Below are positions 1-9,985 of a DNA stretch of 64,000 nucleotides, in pieces. The number at the start of each line of letters is the position of its first letter. The stretch's first letter is position 1. Under the pieces are notes generated by a model. That model made no database searches. It was not told the origin of the DNA and saw only the letters and a program-made list of their open reading frames with translations. The stretch lies in the NCBI GenBank assembly GCA_030248135.1, contig JASANC010000978.1, forward strand, positions 45,671-109,670. The letters run 5' to 3'. Origin of the DNA: Theristus sp. LFF4_11 (taxonomy: Eukaryota; Nematoda; Chromadorea; Monhysterida; Xyalidae). A program made the translations under genes and the position numbers.

Positions 1-952
1 AATAGTGAAAACGGGAAAAAATTGAATTTTCGCGCCAAATGCAGTACACTGCGCTCAGCGCACGTCCATCACTTAGCGCTCAACCACGCAGCTTTCTGCT
101 GTGAATTTTTGTTTCTTTTCTTTCAAATAGAACAATGCTAGAAACGTTTTTTTTAATAATTTTTGGTGGCACAATTTTTTCTAAAATCACTGTTTTTCTT
201 GTTGCAGCAGCAAAGACACCGATTTTTTTGGTTTTGCTGCATTTTGTAAGAAATGGATTGGACATTGGACCGCTGAGCAGCGGGTGTTCTGTGTTTTTGC
301 ATCCGAGCAAACAAAAAACAGAATTCGTGCGTTTCGTCGACAATTCGATTTGCGCAGCACAGACCCGCTCCAAATGCTCGAACAATTTGTTGTGGCATGC
401 TGCAGACGAAGCGGGGTGCACGGTCTGCCAGAAGTCACCTGGACTTTTGGTTCTAAGGGCACTTGAAACATCTGGAGTATGCTTCGAAGCCGGCGACCAT
501 CGAAGAATTGAAAGAAATTATCCGCTCTGATGTTGAAACAATCAACATTAATCAATCGCTCTATCAGAAAGTGCTGGAAAGTTTTCGACATCGCATGGCC
601 GCTGTGATCGAGAATCGAGGCGCTCATATGGAGCAGTTCAAGCATATCCGACTAAACAGACACACTGCTGATGGGAACGACAGTGAAACACGGAAGATGA
701 ACTGGCCGAATTCCCGGATGAAAACCTGGATGATTATGACGATTTGCACCCGGAATCATAAATTTAAAATTGTGGCTTTTCTGATTTTTAACAAAATTGC
801 TGATTTCACGAGCTACAAATGATGGATTGCCATGAAATTTAAACACAAAATATAAGAAGCTATGTGATGCTTGGTTAAAATTTTAGCTTAAACTATCCGG
901 TTGGCGAGCTAGAGCCGATTCTTCTCATGTAGTTTTGTTGGATCACCCTGTA
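1..952 (+). mobile_element. Tc1/mariner-type element, left end cut by the window edge
   Basis: The right end is TGGATCACCCTGTA at 952, the usual CAGGGTG-type terminus. Bases 1-330 match the interior of the element at 21814-22551 in the same orientation (both have AGCGCACGTCCA, then TTTGCTGCATTTTGT). Unlike that copy, this one keeps the 3' end of a transposase gene instead of an inverted right arm. Its left terminus lies before base 1. Confidence 0.75.
425..765 (+). pseudogene. Decayed transposase C-terminus (IS630/Tc1/mariner)
   Basis: The reading frame gives RSHLDFWF, a stop, GHLKHLEYASKPATIEELKE, then IIRSDVETIN and later VLESFRHRMAAVIENRGAHM. This is the end of a mariner-type DDE transposase: the usual SPDLTPLDFFLWGxLK block followed by the TLEELKxRI helix and the RRxxxCIExxGGHxE end. 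The internal stop and the missing N-terminal two thirds show it is a relic. Confidence 0.75.
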
Positions 953-1245
953 CATTTTATTCATTGTGTGTTGGTCGTATCGTAACACCGTTCACCAGCA
1001 ATCGTTTTTTAAGTTGTGCGCGTTGCATGTTGCTAAGCGAACTGGCTGAATAATCATTTTCTCAGTACAAACTGTATGACCAATTTTCGGCCTTTACAGC
1101 AAAGTTTTGTTATTATGCACTGTGAGAAAATGTTTAACACAACCAGACAAAGGGTAGACAAAGTTTTAGTCTCAACTTGCAACGGATACAAGTTTAATAA
1201 TAAATTTAAATGCAAATTTTAACATGCTAAAAATAGCTAAACAAG

Positions 1246-1684
1246 CTGAATGAATGTTTTTTACACCTAAATGGGTGTCAAAGACACCTAAAAATTTTGG
1301 ATGACACCTCGAATTTCGGATTTACGTGTTAGAAGACATCTAAAAATCTGTTTGGATGACACCTCGAATTTCGGATTTACGTGTTAGAAGAAATCTAAAA
1401 ATCCTAACGAGAAATGCGAATGCGCTTTCATATTTTTTCAGAAAATTTTCTTCGATCCGCGAAGAAGTTCAAAACACTGTATTTGCATTAAATTTCATGG
1501 CCAAAGTCTGCACAGTACTTTTGCACACTCTTCTTTCAGAATTAGCATTTTATGCATTCTTAGTGCTGTTGACAGCCGTTTTAGAGCTGTTTTCGCCGCC
1601 CTACACCTAATTTTTTTGTATGACACCTAAAACTTTGAGTTTTAGGTGTCACCACAAGACACATAGGTGTAAATCCTGAATGAA
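1246..1684. mobile_element. Non-autonomous element with 9-bp target-site duplication
   Basis: A 421-bp element (1255-1675) is flanked by the perfect direct repeat CTGAATGAA (1246-1254 and 1676-1684). Ends are imperfect inverted repeats, TTTACACCTAAATGGGTGTC on the left and, reversed, TTTACACCTATGTGTC on the right, with further GACACCTAAAA motifs inside. A 55-bp unit (ATGACACCTCGAATTTCGG...) is duplicated in tandem from 1299. A 9-bp duplication suggests a Mutator-like superfamily; no coding sequence is present. Confidence 0.65.
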
Positions 1685-2432
1685 GCTGAACTTGATTTTT
1701 TAAACTAAAACTGAACCTGTGAGTTATCTTGGTTTAGAAAAATTATGCTATTTTAAGCTGATAGGGTTTTCTGACAATTTAGCATGTATCGATATTAGGC
1801 TAAACCCATAGTGCATGATGCTTAAATGAAAAAAATGCAGCGTACATAGTGTTGAGCTCGAATAGCATTTGAAAAGGCATAGACAGAATTGCAAAATTTT
1901 CATCGTTTCACAATGTAATTTTGGGTTGCGTTGCGATATGCATTCATAAAAGATTAACTGAAGATCATGCATGAAAACGATTCCCAGCAATTAAATAACA
2001 CACCCGACTTCATCAAGTTGGGTGTGAAACAGCAGTTTTGAACAACCAACAGTAAATCATTAGAAACAACATAACATAGCTGTAGCTGTAGTGCAAAGAT
2101 AGATAGCAAGTAGTAGAGAGTTTAAGCATAGCAGGACTATGAACATTTTTGCAAGCGCGCAACATGCAACGGCATACCACTGTAATTTTTGAAGAAAACA
2201 ACCAGTAAAATCCATTCGCCGACGTACATGAACCGAAATTGCTCCAATCATGGTTTAACAGTGAAAAATTTGCCAGAATCCGGCCTGGAGAATGAAAGAA
2301 CAGCATGTGTGCTTGTAGTGCAAGGAAACTATTTAGCTGGGCCTTATTTTGTACTCAGTTCTGTGAAGTAAAAAGCTGTCAGTTAAAATTAGAGTGTTGT
2401 GAATCACAAATAAAGCAAAGCCATTCAATTAA
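1685..2432. other. No gene seen: region 3' of the ERG stop
   Basis: AT-rich sequence without a supported exon or repeat. It should contain the ERG 3' UTR on the minus strand; no canonical AATAAA was found close to the stop. Confidence 0.4.
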
Positions 2433-2853
2433 TTAATTGGCAAAATAAAAATCAATGCTTACTTTCGCATCATGAATTTTGTCTTGTTGAGAGCGATTCC
2501 TGCTGACACCTGACATGCTAACTGCAGCAGTGTTTTCATCTCGTTCTCTGCGTCCCGATGCATAATCATGTCCATTAATCGGTTTTGAAAGGCTGTACGG
2601 TTGATGTTGTAATATGGGACATTCTTTTAGTGACGTTGCTGTTGTTGATCTTGATCCATTGCTACCTTCGCCACGAATATCATGCGGTATTGCAGTAGTT
2701 CGCTCTGCTACGCGGATGCATTGTTCTTTGTCTACTTTTAATGCACTTGCCTGTGAGGATGTTGGACACAACGTTGTTGGCTCATCATGGCGTAATAAAT
2801 GCAGTATGAGTTCCATATCGTTATTCAATTTATTTTCCATCCGTTGCAGTTGG
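2433..2853 (-). CDS. unc-103: ERG channel, last coding exon with C-terminal coiled coil
   Basis: Acceptor AAAATTTTCAG. With two carried bases it reads NQLQRMENKLNNDMELILHL then LRHDEPTTLCPTSSQASAL. Together with the previous exon, LRIRLEEIE-NQLQRMENKL matches the C-terminal coiled-coil segment of human ERG (LDALQRQLNRLETRLSADM), which promotes subtype-specific tetramer assembly. A further 100 residues are polar, ending KIHDAKVSIDFYFAN and TAA at 2433. A donor-like GCGAAA|GTAAGC lies 12 codons before the stop, so an alternative 3' end spliced to the left is possible. I see no clear AATAAA just downstream on this strand. Confidence 0.88.
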
Positions 2854-2997
2854 CTGAAAATTTTGTAAATGTGCTACTTGGATTTTTCAACTATAGATGC
2901 ACACGTTAGCCACATCCGGTGCAGTGCTTTTTGAGTTGCGTCAGACATTTGTTGGTCTTGAAACGTTTGTTAGAGAGAACCAAGAGAACCGATTTAC

Positions 2998-3358
2998 TTT
3001 TCAATCTCTTCCAAGCGTATACGCAAGTCAGGATCGTGATGCGAATGGTGATGTCTACCAGTTGGTGGTAACGGCGGCAGCGCTCTGAGTGCCTCGGCTG
3101 ATGGTTGCCGATGGCCATGCAATAGGGCAGCATTGGAGTGGCTAAGTGATGTGTGCGCTTGCTGTTGATTTGGCTGTTGGCCGTTTGCTGCAGCGGCGGT
3201 GCTCGTCGGATAATCTATGGTACTAGCACGAACCGGACGAGTGGGACGTTGATGTTGTGAAAACACTGGAGATCGACCGCCTTCCAATGAAACGGCATCA
3301 CTCAACAACGGAACAACTTCGGGCTCCACATCACTCGTTGATGGGTTTATTGCCGACA
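2998..3358 (-). CDS. unc-103: ERG channel, C-terminal tail exon 4
   Basis: Acceptor ATCCTCATAG, donor GAAAA|GTAAAT, 361 bp, leaving in phase 2. It reads VSAINPSTSDVEPEVVPLLS near the start, then a Pro/Gln/His-rich low-complexity part (QHQRPTRPVRASTIDYPTS, PPLPPTGRHHHSHHDPD), ending LRIRLEEIE. The last residues begin a coiled-coil heptad pattern completed by the next exon. This corresponds to the disordered distal tail and the start of the tetramerising coiled coil of ERG channels. Confidence 0.85.
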
Positions 3359-3453
3359 CTATGAGGATGTTTTTATTGGAATTAACTACAAACATTATTA
3401 AAGTGACATGCTTGAAACGAGCCGAAAAAACTGCAACAAAATGGTTTGCTTAC

Positions 3454-3549
3454 CACCGGCTGCACGACGAGCGTGCTTGGCCAGAGCTGTGTGCTCTGAA
3501 CGCGATGTCGTGAGATCAGTTACAGATCGTTTGAACGATTCAAGCATAC
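3454..3549 (-). CDS. unc-103: ERG channel, C-terminal tail exon 3
   Basis: Acceptor GGTTTACAG, donor GGTG|GTAAGC, 96 bp, phase 1 in and out. The peptide is GMLESFKRSVTDLTTSRSEH followed by TALAKHARRAAG. An amphipathic start and a basic end; no domain recognised. Phase fits both neighbours exactly, with introns of 167 and 95 bp. Confidence 0.75.
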
Positions 3550-3716
3550 CTGTAAACCGATTACAGAAGTTCTGCGCACCACAAACTTTTTAAAAGTGCA
3601 GCTGATTTAAAAGTGCACCTGAATGACACGTCAAACGAATTTATTTACAAACATCGAAAATTTCTTTTTGATGTTGTTGAATTAAAAATTATTATTTGAG
3701 TTGACTAAAGGTGTAC

Positions 3717-4139
3717 CTGAAATGCTGACACCGCGTTGTGGCTGTTGAAATGTAAAATTTGCTGGCGTCACGTCTTGTCCTGCTCGATTTGGTGTAAACT
3801 CAAGTATACCGATTCCACACGTGCTACGACGTTCAATTTCTTCTTCTGTGCCTTCACCAGCGCCATTGGCTGATGTTGCCATTCGATGTTGAAATGCTGT
3901 TCGATCTCCTCCGTCTATTGACGATTGTCTATCGGAACTTCGACGTGTCACAGATATTGATGCTCTTGTCGTTGTTGCAGCATCATTTCCATTGCCAGTC
4001 CCATTGAGCGCCATTGACATTAATTGTGGCACATCGCCTCTGTCGATAGCTGCCGAGACGACATTGGATGCAAGCATGGCACGTCTTTGTCGAGCAACAT
4101 TCAAACCGCGAACGCTAGCGGCGTCCGCTTCTTCGTCCT
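3717..4139 (-). CDS. unc-103: ERG channel, C-terminal tail exon 2
   Basis: 423-bp exon, phase 1 in and out. The acceptor is taken as GTTGCAG at 4140, with a weak pyrimidine tract; the donor is ATTTCAG|GTACAC. It codes for EDEEADAASVRGLNVARQRR, then a Ser/Thr/Asn/Gly-rich tail including ATTTRASISVTRRSSDRQSS and EEIERRSTCGIGILEFTPNR, ending FTFQQPQRGVSIS. RRSS and RRST are plausible kinase sites (inference). Third-position base use and length support real coding sequence. Confidence 0.8.
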
Positions 4140-4230
4140 CTGCAACGTCGTTTGTTTTTTTGCTTTGAATTGTTAGTTTGAATTTAAGTTATGTTTTATG
4201 TTTTAGCACGCTTTAACTTGAGTAACCCAC

Positions 4231-4345
4231 CGCCGTCGCATGCAAAAAATCGTTTTTCAGATCGTCCGGCTTCAGCAGCTTGTGCAACCGAATCCACTTT
4301 TCCAAGCGATCGTTTTTCTGACCGATACCTTGATGATTGTTCTTC
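4231..4345 (-). CDS. unc-103: ERG channel, C-terminal tail exon 1
   Basis: Acceptor AACTTTCAG, donor GGCG|GTGGGT, 115 bp, phase 0 in and phase 1 out. It encodes EEQSSRYRSEKRSLGKVDSV, AQAAEAGRSEKRFFACDG, a charged linker right after the CNBD. A run of RSEKR repeats itself (YRSEKRSLG and GRSEKRFFA). Not conserved enough to name by itself; placed by phase, strand and splice motifs, and by the analogous basic stretch that follows the CNBD in other ERG channels. Confidence 0.7.
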
Positions 4346-4409
4346 CTGAAAGTTTCAATTTGTTAAAACAGGGAAGATTTTTGCAAAACTACGTCATGTT
4401 CGTCAGATG

Positions 4410-5101
4410 TACAGAGTGGCCAAAAAAATGCAAATTAAAAATTGATCGCACTCTCCACCAGTAAAAGCTGAAACTTGAAACCCTTGCATAACTCGTTGGT
4501 GTATTCAATTTTTAGGTGGCCACACTCAAAACTAGCCAATATGTTCAAAAAACCTTTGGGTATTTTAAACGGATGAAACGGAAATAAAACACCGTTATCG
4601 ACAGTACAACAAGACAGTAGCTGATTATCCTGTGGTAATCAGTAAACGTTTTTCAATATTTCACAGTAACAAAATAATGTTTCCGTATTAGCACAATGAG
4701 ACGCGAACGGCCAATAAATAGCGTTCGCGTTGTTTTTTTGAAACACGCTGCGATGGACCGCAGACAGATCGTATGACCACTGTTACTGAGGACAATGGCG
4801 ACCGACCACTACGCAATTATTTTGAGTAGCTCAGAAACGATAGCAAACAAGACTCACGGACTGACCAAGAAGATTCAGAGTTTCCACAAGTCAGATTCAT
4901 TAAGTAATCTCGTTGCGCATTAAAAAACATTTTTTTGTACTTTGCGGACTGCAATGATATGAATTAATTTTTGAAGCTGGAATTTGATTTGAATCCTTAA
5001 AAAAAGGCACAAGTTTTTTTGGTGTTCCACATTTCAGCTCATTATCCCTTCCTGGTGACGAGTTGAGCATTTTTAAGTTTGCACTTTTTGGCCACTCTGT
5101 A
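4410..5101. mobile_element. Tc1/mariner-type MITE in ERG intron
   Basis: Termini TACAGAGTGGCCAAAAAAAT on the left and, reversed, TACAGAGTGGCCAAAAAGTG on the right, bounded by TA. About 690 bp with no transposase coding. Located in the CNBD-tail intron of ERG. Confidence 0.75.
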
Positions 5102-5269
5102 TTACTGTGCAGCAAATGTGTGTAGGTGAATCGTGAGTTGAATGTTTTCTTGTTCGAAGTTGTAAAAAATTTTTTCTTTCAACGTGCATTGTGTGAAAAA
5201 GGTGAAGTTACAGTCGTGCGTGAACTGCAGTTAACAAAAGTGACATGAATAGTAATTGAAAGTTCAATT

Positions 5270-5509
5270 TACGGTGGCAGCCAAAAGTGTTGGAACGTTG
5301 CGCGCGTGTGTGCTCTGTATTGCGCGCGTGTTGCATCAGCCCTACAACCGCTATATAATAATTTAAGGGCAACGTGGGTCGAAAAGTGTCCCGTGAACCC
5401 ACCGTTGCCCATAAATTCTTATAATAGCGTTTGTACGGCTTGTGCAACACGCGCGCAATGCACAGCACACACACGCGCAGCGTTCCCACACTTTTGGCTG
5501 TCACTGTAT
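5270..5509. mobile_element. 240-bp palindromic Tc1-like MITE
   Basis: The whole element is one inverted repeat: arms of about 115 bp (5270-5385 and 5393-5509) with only a few bases between them. The ends read TACGGTGGCAGCCAAAAGTG and, reversed, TACAGTGACAGCCAAAAGTG, resembling Tc1 termini (CAGTGCTGGCCAAAA). Transcribed within the ERG pre-mRNA, it would fold into a long hairpin. Confidence 0.8.
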
Positions 5510-6312
5510 ACTTGAAACAATGAAATTTCAAAGCCCATCACGCATTGCCAATCCCATTCAAAAAGCGGCACAATTACTTGACAAAAGTGACAAAATTACA
5601 TAAGCCGACAAGGCTGAAAATGACGAATTTTCATATTGGCGAGCAAAATTTAAAAAAAAGAAGTGATGTGCGGCAGTGAACACAGAACAGAAAATTGGGT
5701 GTACAGGCATAGCTTAAGAAGACTTCAGCGCTCCGTTGAAACTCTCAGAGTCTCCTTGAAGACGAGGACAAGACAAACACACTGCAATCAAGCAAACCCA
5801 TGTCAGCTTTGTGGCAGTTTTGGTGTACAAAACGAGCAAAACTGTTTTATTGGCATCGTACTCACTGGGAGCTTTTGTGCGTCCATGTCCGCTTTTAGCG
5901 TTCGACATTTCGACGTCTCGCGGACCTAATAGAATATTTTTTATAAAAATAAGGTGTCGGCTTAGTAAATGCGGAATCTTGAAAAGATGTATCGGTGCTT
6001 TCTTTCGTTCCCGGATTGTATTGTGGGGCATGAAACACGGTTCACTAATGAAACTTGAATTTGTTGAACGGATTTTGCAATAGTCGGTATACTGTGTGGA
6101 CAGTAAAAATCAGGTGCATTTTGCTATTTTGCAGCAATCCAACTTTGAACAGTCAAAATAGTATGCTTTTGGCCGCAAACATGCAGACGGTAATAAAATA
6201 GCGTTAAAAAGTAAACGAATGGTAACTTCTTTATTGCGGAAAGTTTCAGTTCAAACCAATTCAGGTTTGAAAGCAGGTTTTTACGTTTCTGAAATTACGC
6301 TGTACACATATA
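5510..6312. other. No gene seen: ERG intron between two MITEs
   Basis: AT-rich intron sequence with only short chance ORFs; nothing assigned. Confidence 0.4.
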
Positions 6313-6591
6313 TACAGTATGGCCGAATAAATAAGGCAGTCCTTGTATTCTCTATCAAGGCGGGATCAGTCGCGCACTTGGAGTTGTCTTTTTCAAGAAT
6401 GCAAAGATAATTGCCAATCGTGTGTGCAAGTAAGAAATAATGAACAGAATAGCAGGAAGGATTAATTACTTAAAAAAGCACGTCAAATTTGGCGCACAAT
6501 TGGGTTTCTGAATGTTATTTTTCTCTCATTCAAATTTCGCGCGCTGCTTGCACCCTGAAAAAAGCTGCCATGTTTAATCGGCCATTCCGTA
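6313..6591. mobile_element. TA-flanked MITE, family with 31404-31672
   Basis: Ends TACAGTATGGCCGAATAAA and, reversed, TACGGAATGGCCGATTAAA. The 279-bp body is shared, in inverted orientation, with 31404-31672 (shared blocks GGCGGGATCAGTCGC, AAAAAAGCTGCCATGTTTAA). No coding capacity. Confidence 0.8.
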
Positions 6592-6798
6592 TACACAAAA
6601 GTCATGAACGGATAATTATTCAGTTCGATAACATTTTAGCTGCCAGTAGCGATAGTATTTGAAAAGACAAACTGTACTTGATACGTTTGTATCGGTATGC
6701 AAACTGCAAAGGTTTAAGGCGCTTGTACTGTTGACAGTAGACAAGAAGAGACAGCGCGGTGGCAGAAACAATAGCTTGAAATGAGCAACTAAACTTAC

Positions 6799-6992
6799 AT
6801 CTCTTAAAACGAAAGTAATTTGTAGGTTTTGACAGAATGCTTCGGCAAATTCGGGATACATGTCTAGCACATCTAAAATGTCGTCTCGTAGAATCTTATG
6901 CAAATCGCAATAAGTTAGCGCTCTGACGTTGCACGATGATTTGCCAACAACATCGTAAAGCACCGGGTTTTCACCAAAAACGTCATCTTTTC
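6799..6992 (-). CDS. unc-103: ERG channel, CNBD exon 2
   Basis: Acceptor GTTACTACAG, donor AGAGAT|GTAAGT, 194 bp, leaving in phase 0. It reads [59 protein letters not shown] and FVLRD, completing the CNBD roll and its C-helix. [22 protein letters not shown] is what I remember of nematode UNC-103. The following intron is 2.45 kb and carries three transposon-derived elements. Confidence 0.95.
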
Positions 6993-7109
6993 CTGTAGTA
7001 ACAAGAAAGGGTTTAGCTTAGTAGATTTTGCAGGTATTATGCGTTATCCTTTGACGTGGTAATATGTAGTTGTAACTGTGCAGTAAAAATAATATGTGAT
7101 GTTGCACAC

Positions 7110-7237
7110 CGAGAATTGCCATGACCATGTCGTCTTTTAGTATTTCGACAGATCCTCTTGCGATGAAATACAAGCCAGTTAATATGTCACCGCGGTGCAC
7201 TAACGTATCGCCTGGTGGAGCATGTGTTGTGCGAAAT
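7110..7237 (-). CDS. unc-103: ERG channel, CNBD exon 1
   Basis: Acceptor CCAATCAG, donor CTCG|GTGTGC, 128 bp. It encodes [20 protein letters not shown] and [22 protein letters not shown], the beta-roll of the cyclic-nucleotide-binding homology domain. In ERG channels this domain does not need cyclic nucleotide and supports assembly and gating. It leaves in phase 1, and G plus GA of the next exon gives Gly-Lys ([11 protein letters not shown]). Confidence 0.95.
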
Positions 7238-7329
7238 CTGATTGGAGATACAAAAATGGTCGTTTAATAACGAGTACGAAGACCAAAAAGTCATAGGTCA
7301 ATAAATGCCATTCTCCAGCTTAGGCTTAC

Positions 7330-7454
7330 CGCATACTAAGTGCTCTAAGGCAGCCTGGACTCGCGCCACTGAAGGCAGAACAGTTGTTGAGCAGATTGCG
7401 ATTCAAGTGCAGACAAATGTCAGCTTGCAGGCACTCAGGAAACCCTTTGAGGAC
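7330..7454 (-). CDS. unc-103: ERG channel, C-linker to CNBD exon
   Basis: Acceptor TTTTCTTCAG, donor ATGCG|GTAAGC, 125 bp, phase 0 in and phase 2 out. The peptide is [40 protein letters not shown] and MR. This is the C-linker end and the first helix of the cyclic-nucleotide-binding homology domain, with the ERG-typical [10 protein letters not shown]. The two carried bases join the next exon to make Arg ([11 protein letters not shown]). Confidence 0.95.
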
Positions 7455-7517
7455 CTGAAGAAAAGATTTCCAGCGGGGAATTTGAACTGAGGAATAAAGC
7501 CTTTTCGTTCAACAAAC

Positions 7518-7717
7518 CAAATTCATATCAATTCCGTTTGTGTATGACCAGGCGTGCTGGAAATATTCTTCCAGCCGCTGTCGTAATGGATTCGGAATTT
7601 GATGGAAGCGAATAAATTCTCGCAACCTCGACATTTCTGTATGATATCTTGCAGTTCCAGCGTATAATCGCTGAATAATTGCAGAAACGTTGCCAAATAC
7701 CATCGCGTACATTAGGG
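7518..7717 (-). CDS. unc-103: ERG channel, S6 and C-linker exon
   Basis: Acceptor CATTGCAG; the carried T makes Ser. It reads [20 protein letters not shown] (end of S6, keeping the Tyr and Phe that line the drug-binding cavity of human ERG1, Y652 and F656), [40 protein letters not shown] and NGIDMNL (C-linker). It ends at AATTTG|GTTTGT in phase 0, which fits the next exon's [10 protein letters not shown]. The length of 200 bp is consistent with exact phase continuity. Confidence 0.95.
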
Positions 7718-7780
7718 CTGCAATGTGACATCTTATGTATAAAATAGGGCCGACCAGTTAAAAAGGCAACTGTCACTTAC

Positions 7781-7969
7781 ATCCAAGAATCATCATCACA
7801 ATGGTGAAGACTTTTTCAGAGTCAGTCGTCGCAGCTATATTGCCAAAACCTATGCTGGTTATTGTGCTCAGGGTATAGTATAAGGCTGCAACGTATCGGG
7901 ATCGAAGTTCTGGTCCGCCGACTGGATATGCAGCTGTGGTGTTTGAATACGGCTCTTGAAGATGAGAAG
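7781..7969 (-). CDS. unc-103: ERG channel, pore-helix and selectivity-filter exon
   Basis: Acceptor CGTTTCAG. It encodes the outer turret (SHLQEPYSNTTAAYPVGGPE; NTT is in the place of the vertebrate turret glycosylation site), the pore helix LRSRYVAALYYTLSTITS, the filter IGFGN, the outer mouth IAATTDSEK and the start of S6, VFTIVMMILG. It ends at GGAT|GTAAGT in phase 1. GFGN rather than GYGD is typical of the KCNH family. The residue after GFGN-I is Ala, where human ERG1 has Ser631, the residue needed for its fast C-type inactivation. Entry and exit phases match the neighbours. Confidence 0.95.
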
Positions 7970-8085
7970 CTGAAACGGTTGACGAATAATTAGGTTTTGA
8001 AAGTGAAGGTTCACGTGTAGACGATCAAGGACTAAATAACACAGGCAGTAATCTAAGAATGGAAATGCAAACTAGTTCCACCAAC

Positions 8086-8299
8086 CAAGTTTGTGAAGCC
8101 AGGTGTTGTTTTTGCGCGGCAGCTCTGCGGCACCAACGGCGTACCAAATGCATGCCAGCCAATGTGCAATGAGTGTAAATATTGCCATCAGCAGCACCAG
8201 CACCGCACCACCGTACTCGCTGTAACGATCGAGCTTCCTCACTACACGCACGAGCCGCAACAGGCGTGCCGTTTTCATGAGACCGATCAACGTTGTTGT
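8086..8299 (-). CDS. unc-103: ERG channel, S4-S5 exon
   Basis: Starts after ATTTTTTGCAG in phase 0 with [20 protein letters not shown], the S4 voltage sensor with positive residues at every third position, then [20 protein letters not shown] (S4-S5 linker and S5 start), [16 protein letters not shown] (S5) and the first turret residues, [18 protein letters not shown] is a possible N-glycosylation sequon. The donor CTTG|GTTGGT leaves one G, which with CT of the next exon codes Ala (HKL-A-SHLQEPYS). All S4 charges expected of an ERG channel appear present. Confidence 0.95.
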
Positions 8300-9189
8300 C
8301 TGCAAAAAATATGAAGCAAAATATCAATTTCACTATTAGGGTTTTAATGTATGTATGGCTGGTTAACTATCGTCAGTCACTGATGATTTCTGATGCTGTT
8401 TGCTTAAGGTTGCTTACGGAAGGTTGCTTACGTTTTGTAAATCAGTGAGTAGCCACAGTTAACCGAAAAGCTTATTCAAAAAATTCAATACAGCTCATGC
8501 GTTGGCCAAAAATCTTAAAATCTTCTATATGATTACATGAATTTCATTTGAATCCTGCAAAACATTCCACAATCATCGGTACTGAACAAAAACACTGATC
8601 GACTGATTGTGTTTCTTTTGCTTTGTGCATTCCTATCCTACAGGTGCAAGAAAGGCTGGCGACAAAAAACACTGGACGCGATCAGAACATTGCTGTGAAT
8701 CAACAACGACAATCAACGTTGCTAATGTGAGGTGTACACCTATTCTACATGTACAATCAAGCTCAAAATTATTTGCATTCAATCGATGGTCAAGAGAACT
8801 GACATACACGCACACGCCATGCGTTCCGCTTCTTTTAATTCGTTAAGAACAAGATTTAATCACAAGCTAATGTAGTTTTTTATAATGAGATTAAAAACAG
8901 CCTCTGTTGTTTAAAAAAATCTTGACAGATTTTTGCATGATTTTTAATTTTTTTGGTACCGTCGTTTCATGACAAGCAAAATTTCAAAATATTTTAATTG
9001 TTTTTGCAAAATCAGTTCAAATTTCTTTTATGATTTTTTAAGGAAACAGGAAACCATTTTCTTAAGGAAACAACTGTTTTTGAAAATCCCTGTATGTTCC
9101 AAAAGAAAACAAAAATGCGGAGCGTAAATGCGGTCAATCAGTTGATTGTCTGTTGAGTCTGACTGTACGTTTGTATCACAAAACTTTCC
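8300..9189. other. No gene seen: left part of the S3-S4 intron
   Basis: Intron between the S2-S3 and S4-S5 exons. It has AT-rich low-complexity stretches around 8.9-9.1 kb; nothing else assigned. Confidence 0.4.
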
Positions 9190-9985
9190 TGGTTGATTCA
9201 TTTCGTACGGCAAGATGAACCACAAGAAATTTTAATACACTGAATGTTTCGACATTATTCAAATGGCTTCATCAGCAGAAAAACTTACCCGAAATACGCT
9301 ACAAAATTGGAAAACTGATCCGAAAACATTCATAAACCGAAAACGCATTGAATAAAGGAAAATAAAAATTCAAACAAAAAAGCAAAACAACAAGGCAAAA
9401 AGTTGCAGACCTAAAAATTAAAAACAAAGCGAAAATGAACAAAGAAAGGCGTCAAAGAAAATTTGCAAAAAACTGAATTTGGCTAAAAAACTAAAATAGC
9501 GAAACCAAATTAGATCTTAAAGGTACGGAACAAAAACAGAATGAACCGCCGTCAGAAACGGACCTACAATGTATGTATGTAAGGTGAACAGAGTAGAGGA
9601 TGGATGCATTGTAGCAAAAAACGCTCCTTGCCACCTTTTAGCAGAATCCAAAGTATGCGAAACTGAGCATTGCAGTTAGAAAAAATGAATTTTCGTGGTT
9701 TTCTAAATTCTAATCGTTCATTTGTGCTAAATGTTCGTATGTTTCTTTTTTCCAACGCCGATTCGTTTTTTTCTTTTACGAGCTTTTTCGTCTGCGAAAT
9801 GACAGGTTTAAAGAAACATACTATGTAATATGTTTTCTGGATCAATTTTTCAAAATTTTTCAGTGTTTTTCGGGTACTTTTCTCTTCAGATGAAGGCATT
9901 TGAATAATGTCAAAATGTTCAGTATAATAAAATTTGTGTGGTTCTTCTGCCGTACGAAATGAATCAACCAGGAAGTACAACAACA
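9190..9985. repeat. Long-arm inverted repeat (fold-back element)
   Basis: 9190-9345 recurs inverted at about 9830-9985: both arms carry CCTGGTTGATTCATTTCGTA, then GACATTATTCAAATG and TTCATC...GAAAA-CTTACCCG/AGTACCCG. The arms are about 155 bp, roughly 80% alike by eye, with a spacer near 480 bp. The ORF on the minus strand across the right arm is not family-like. Confidence 0.6.
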
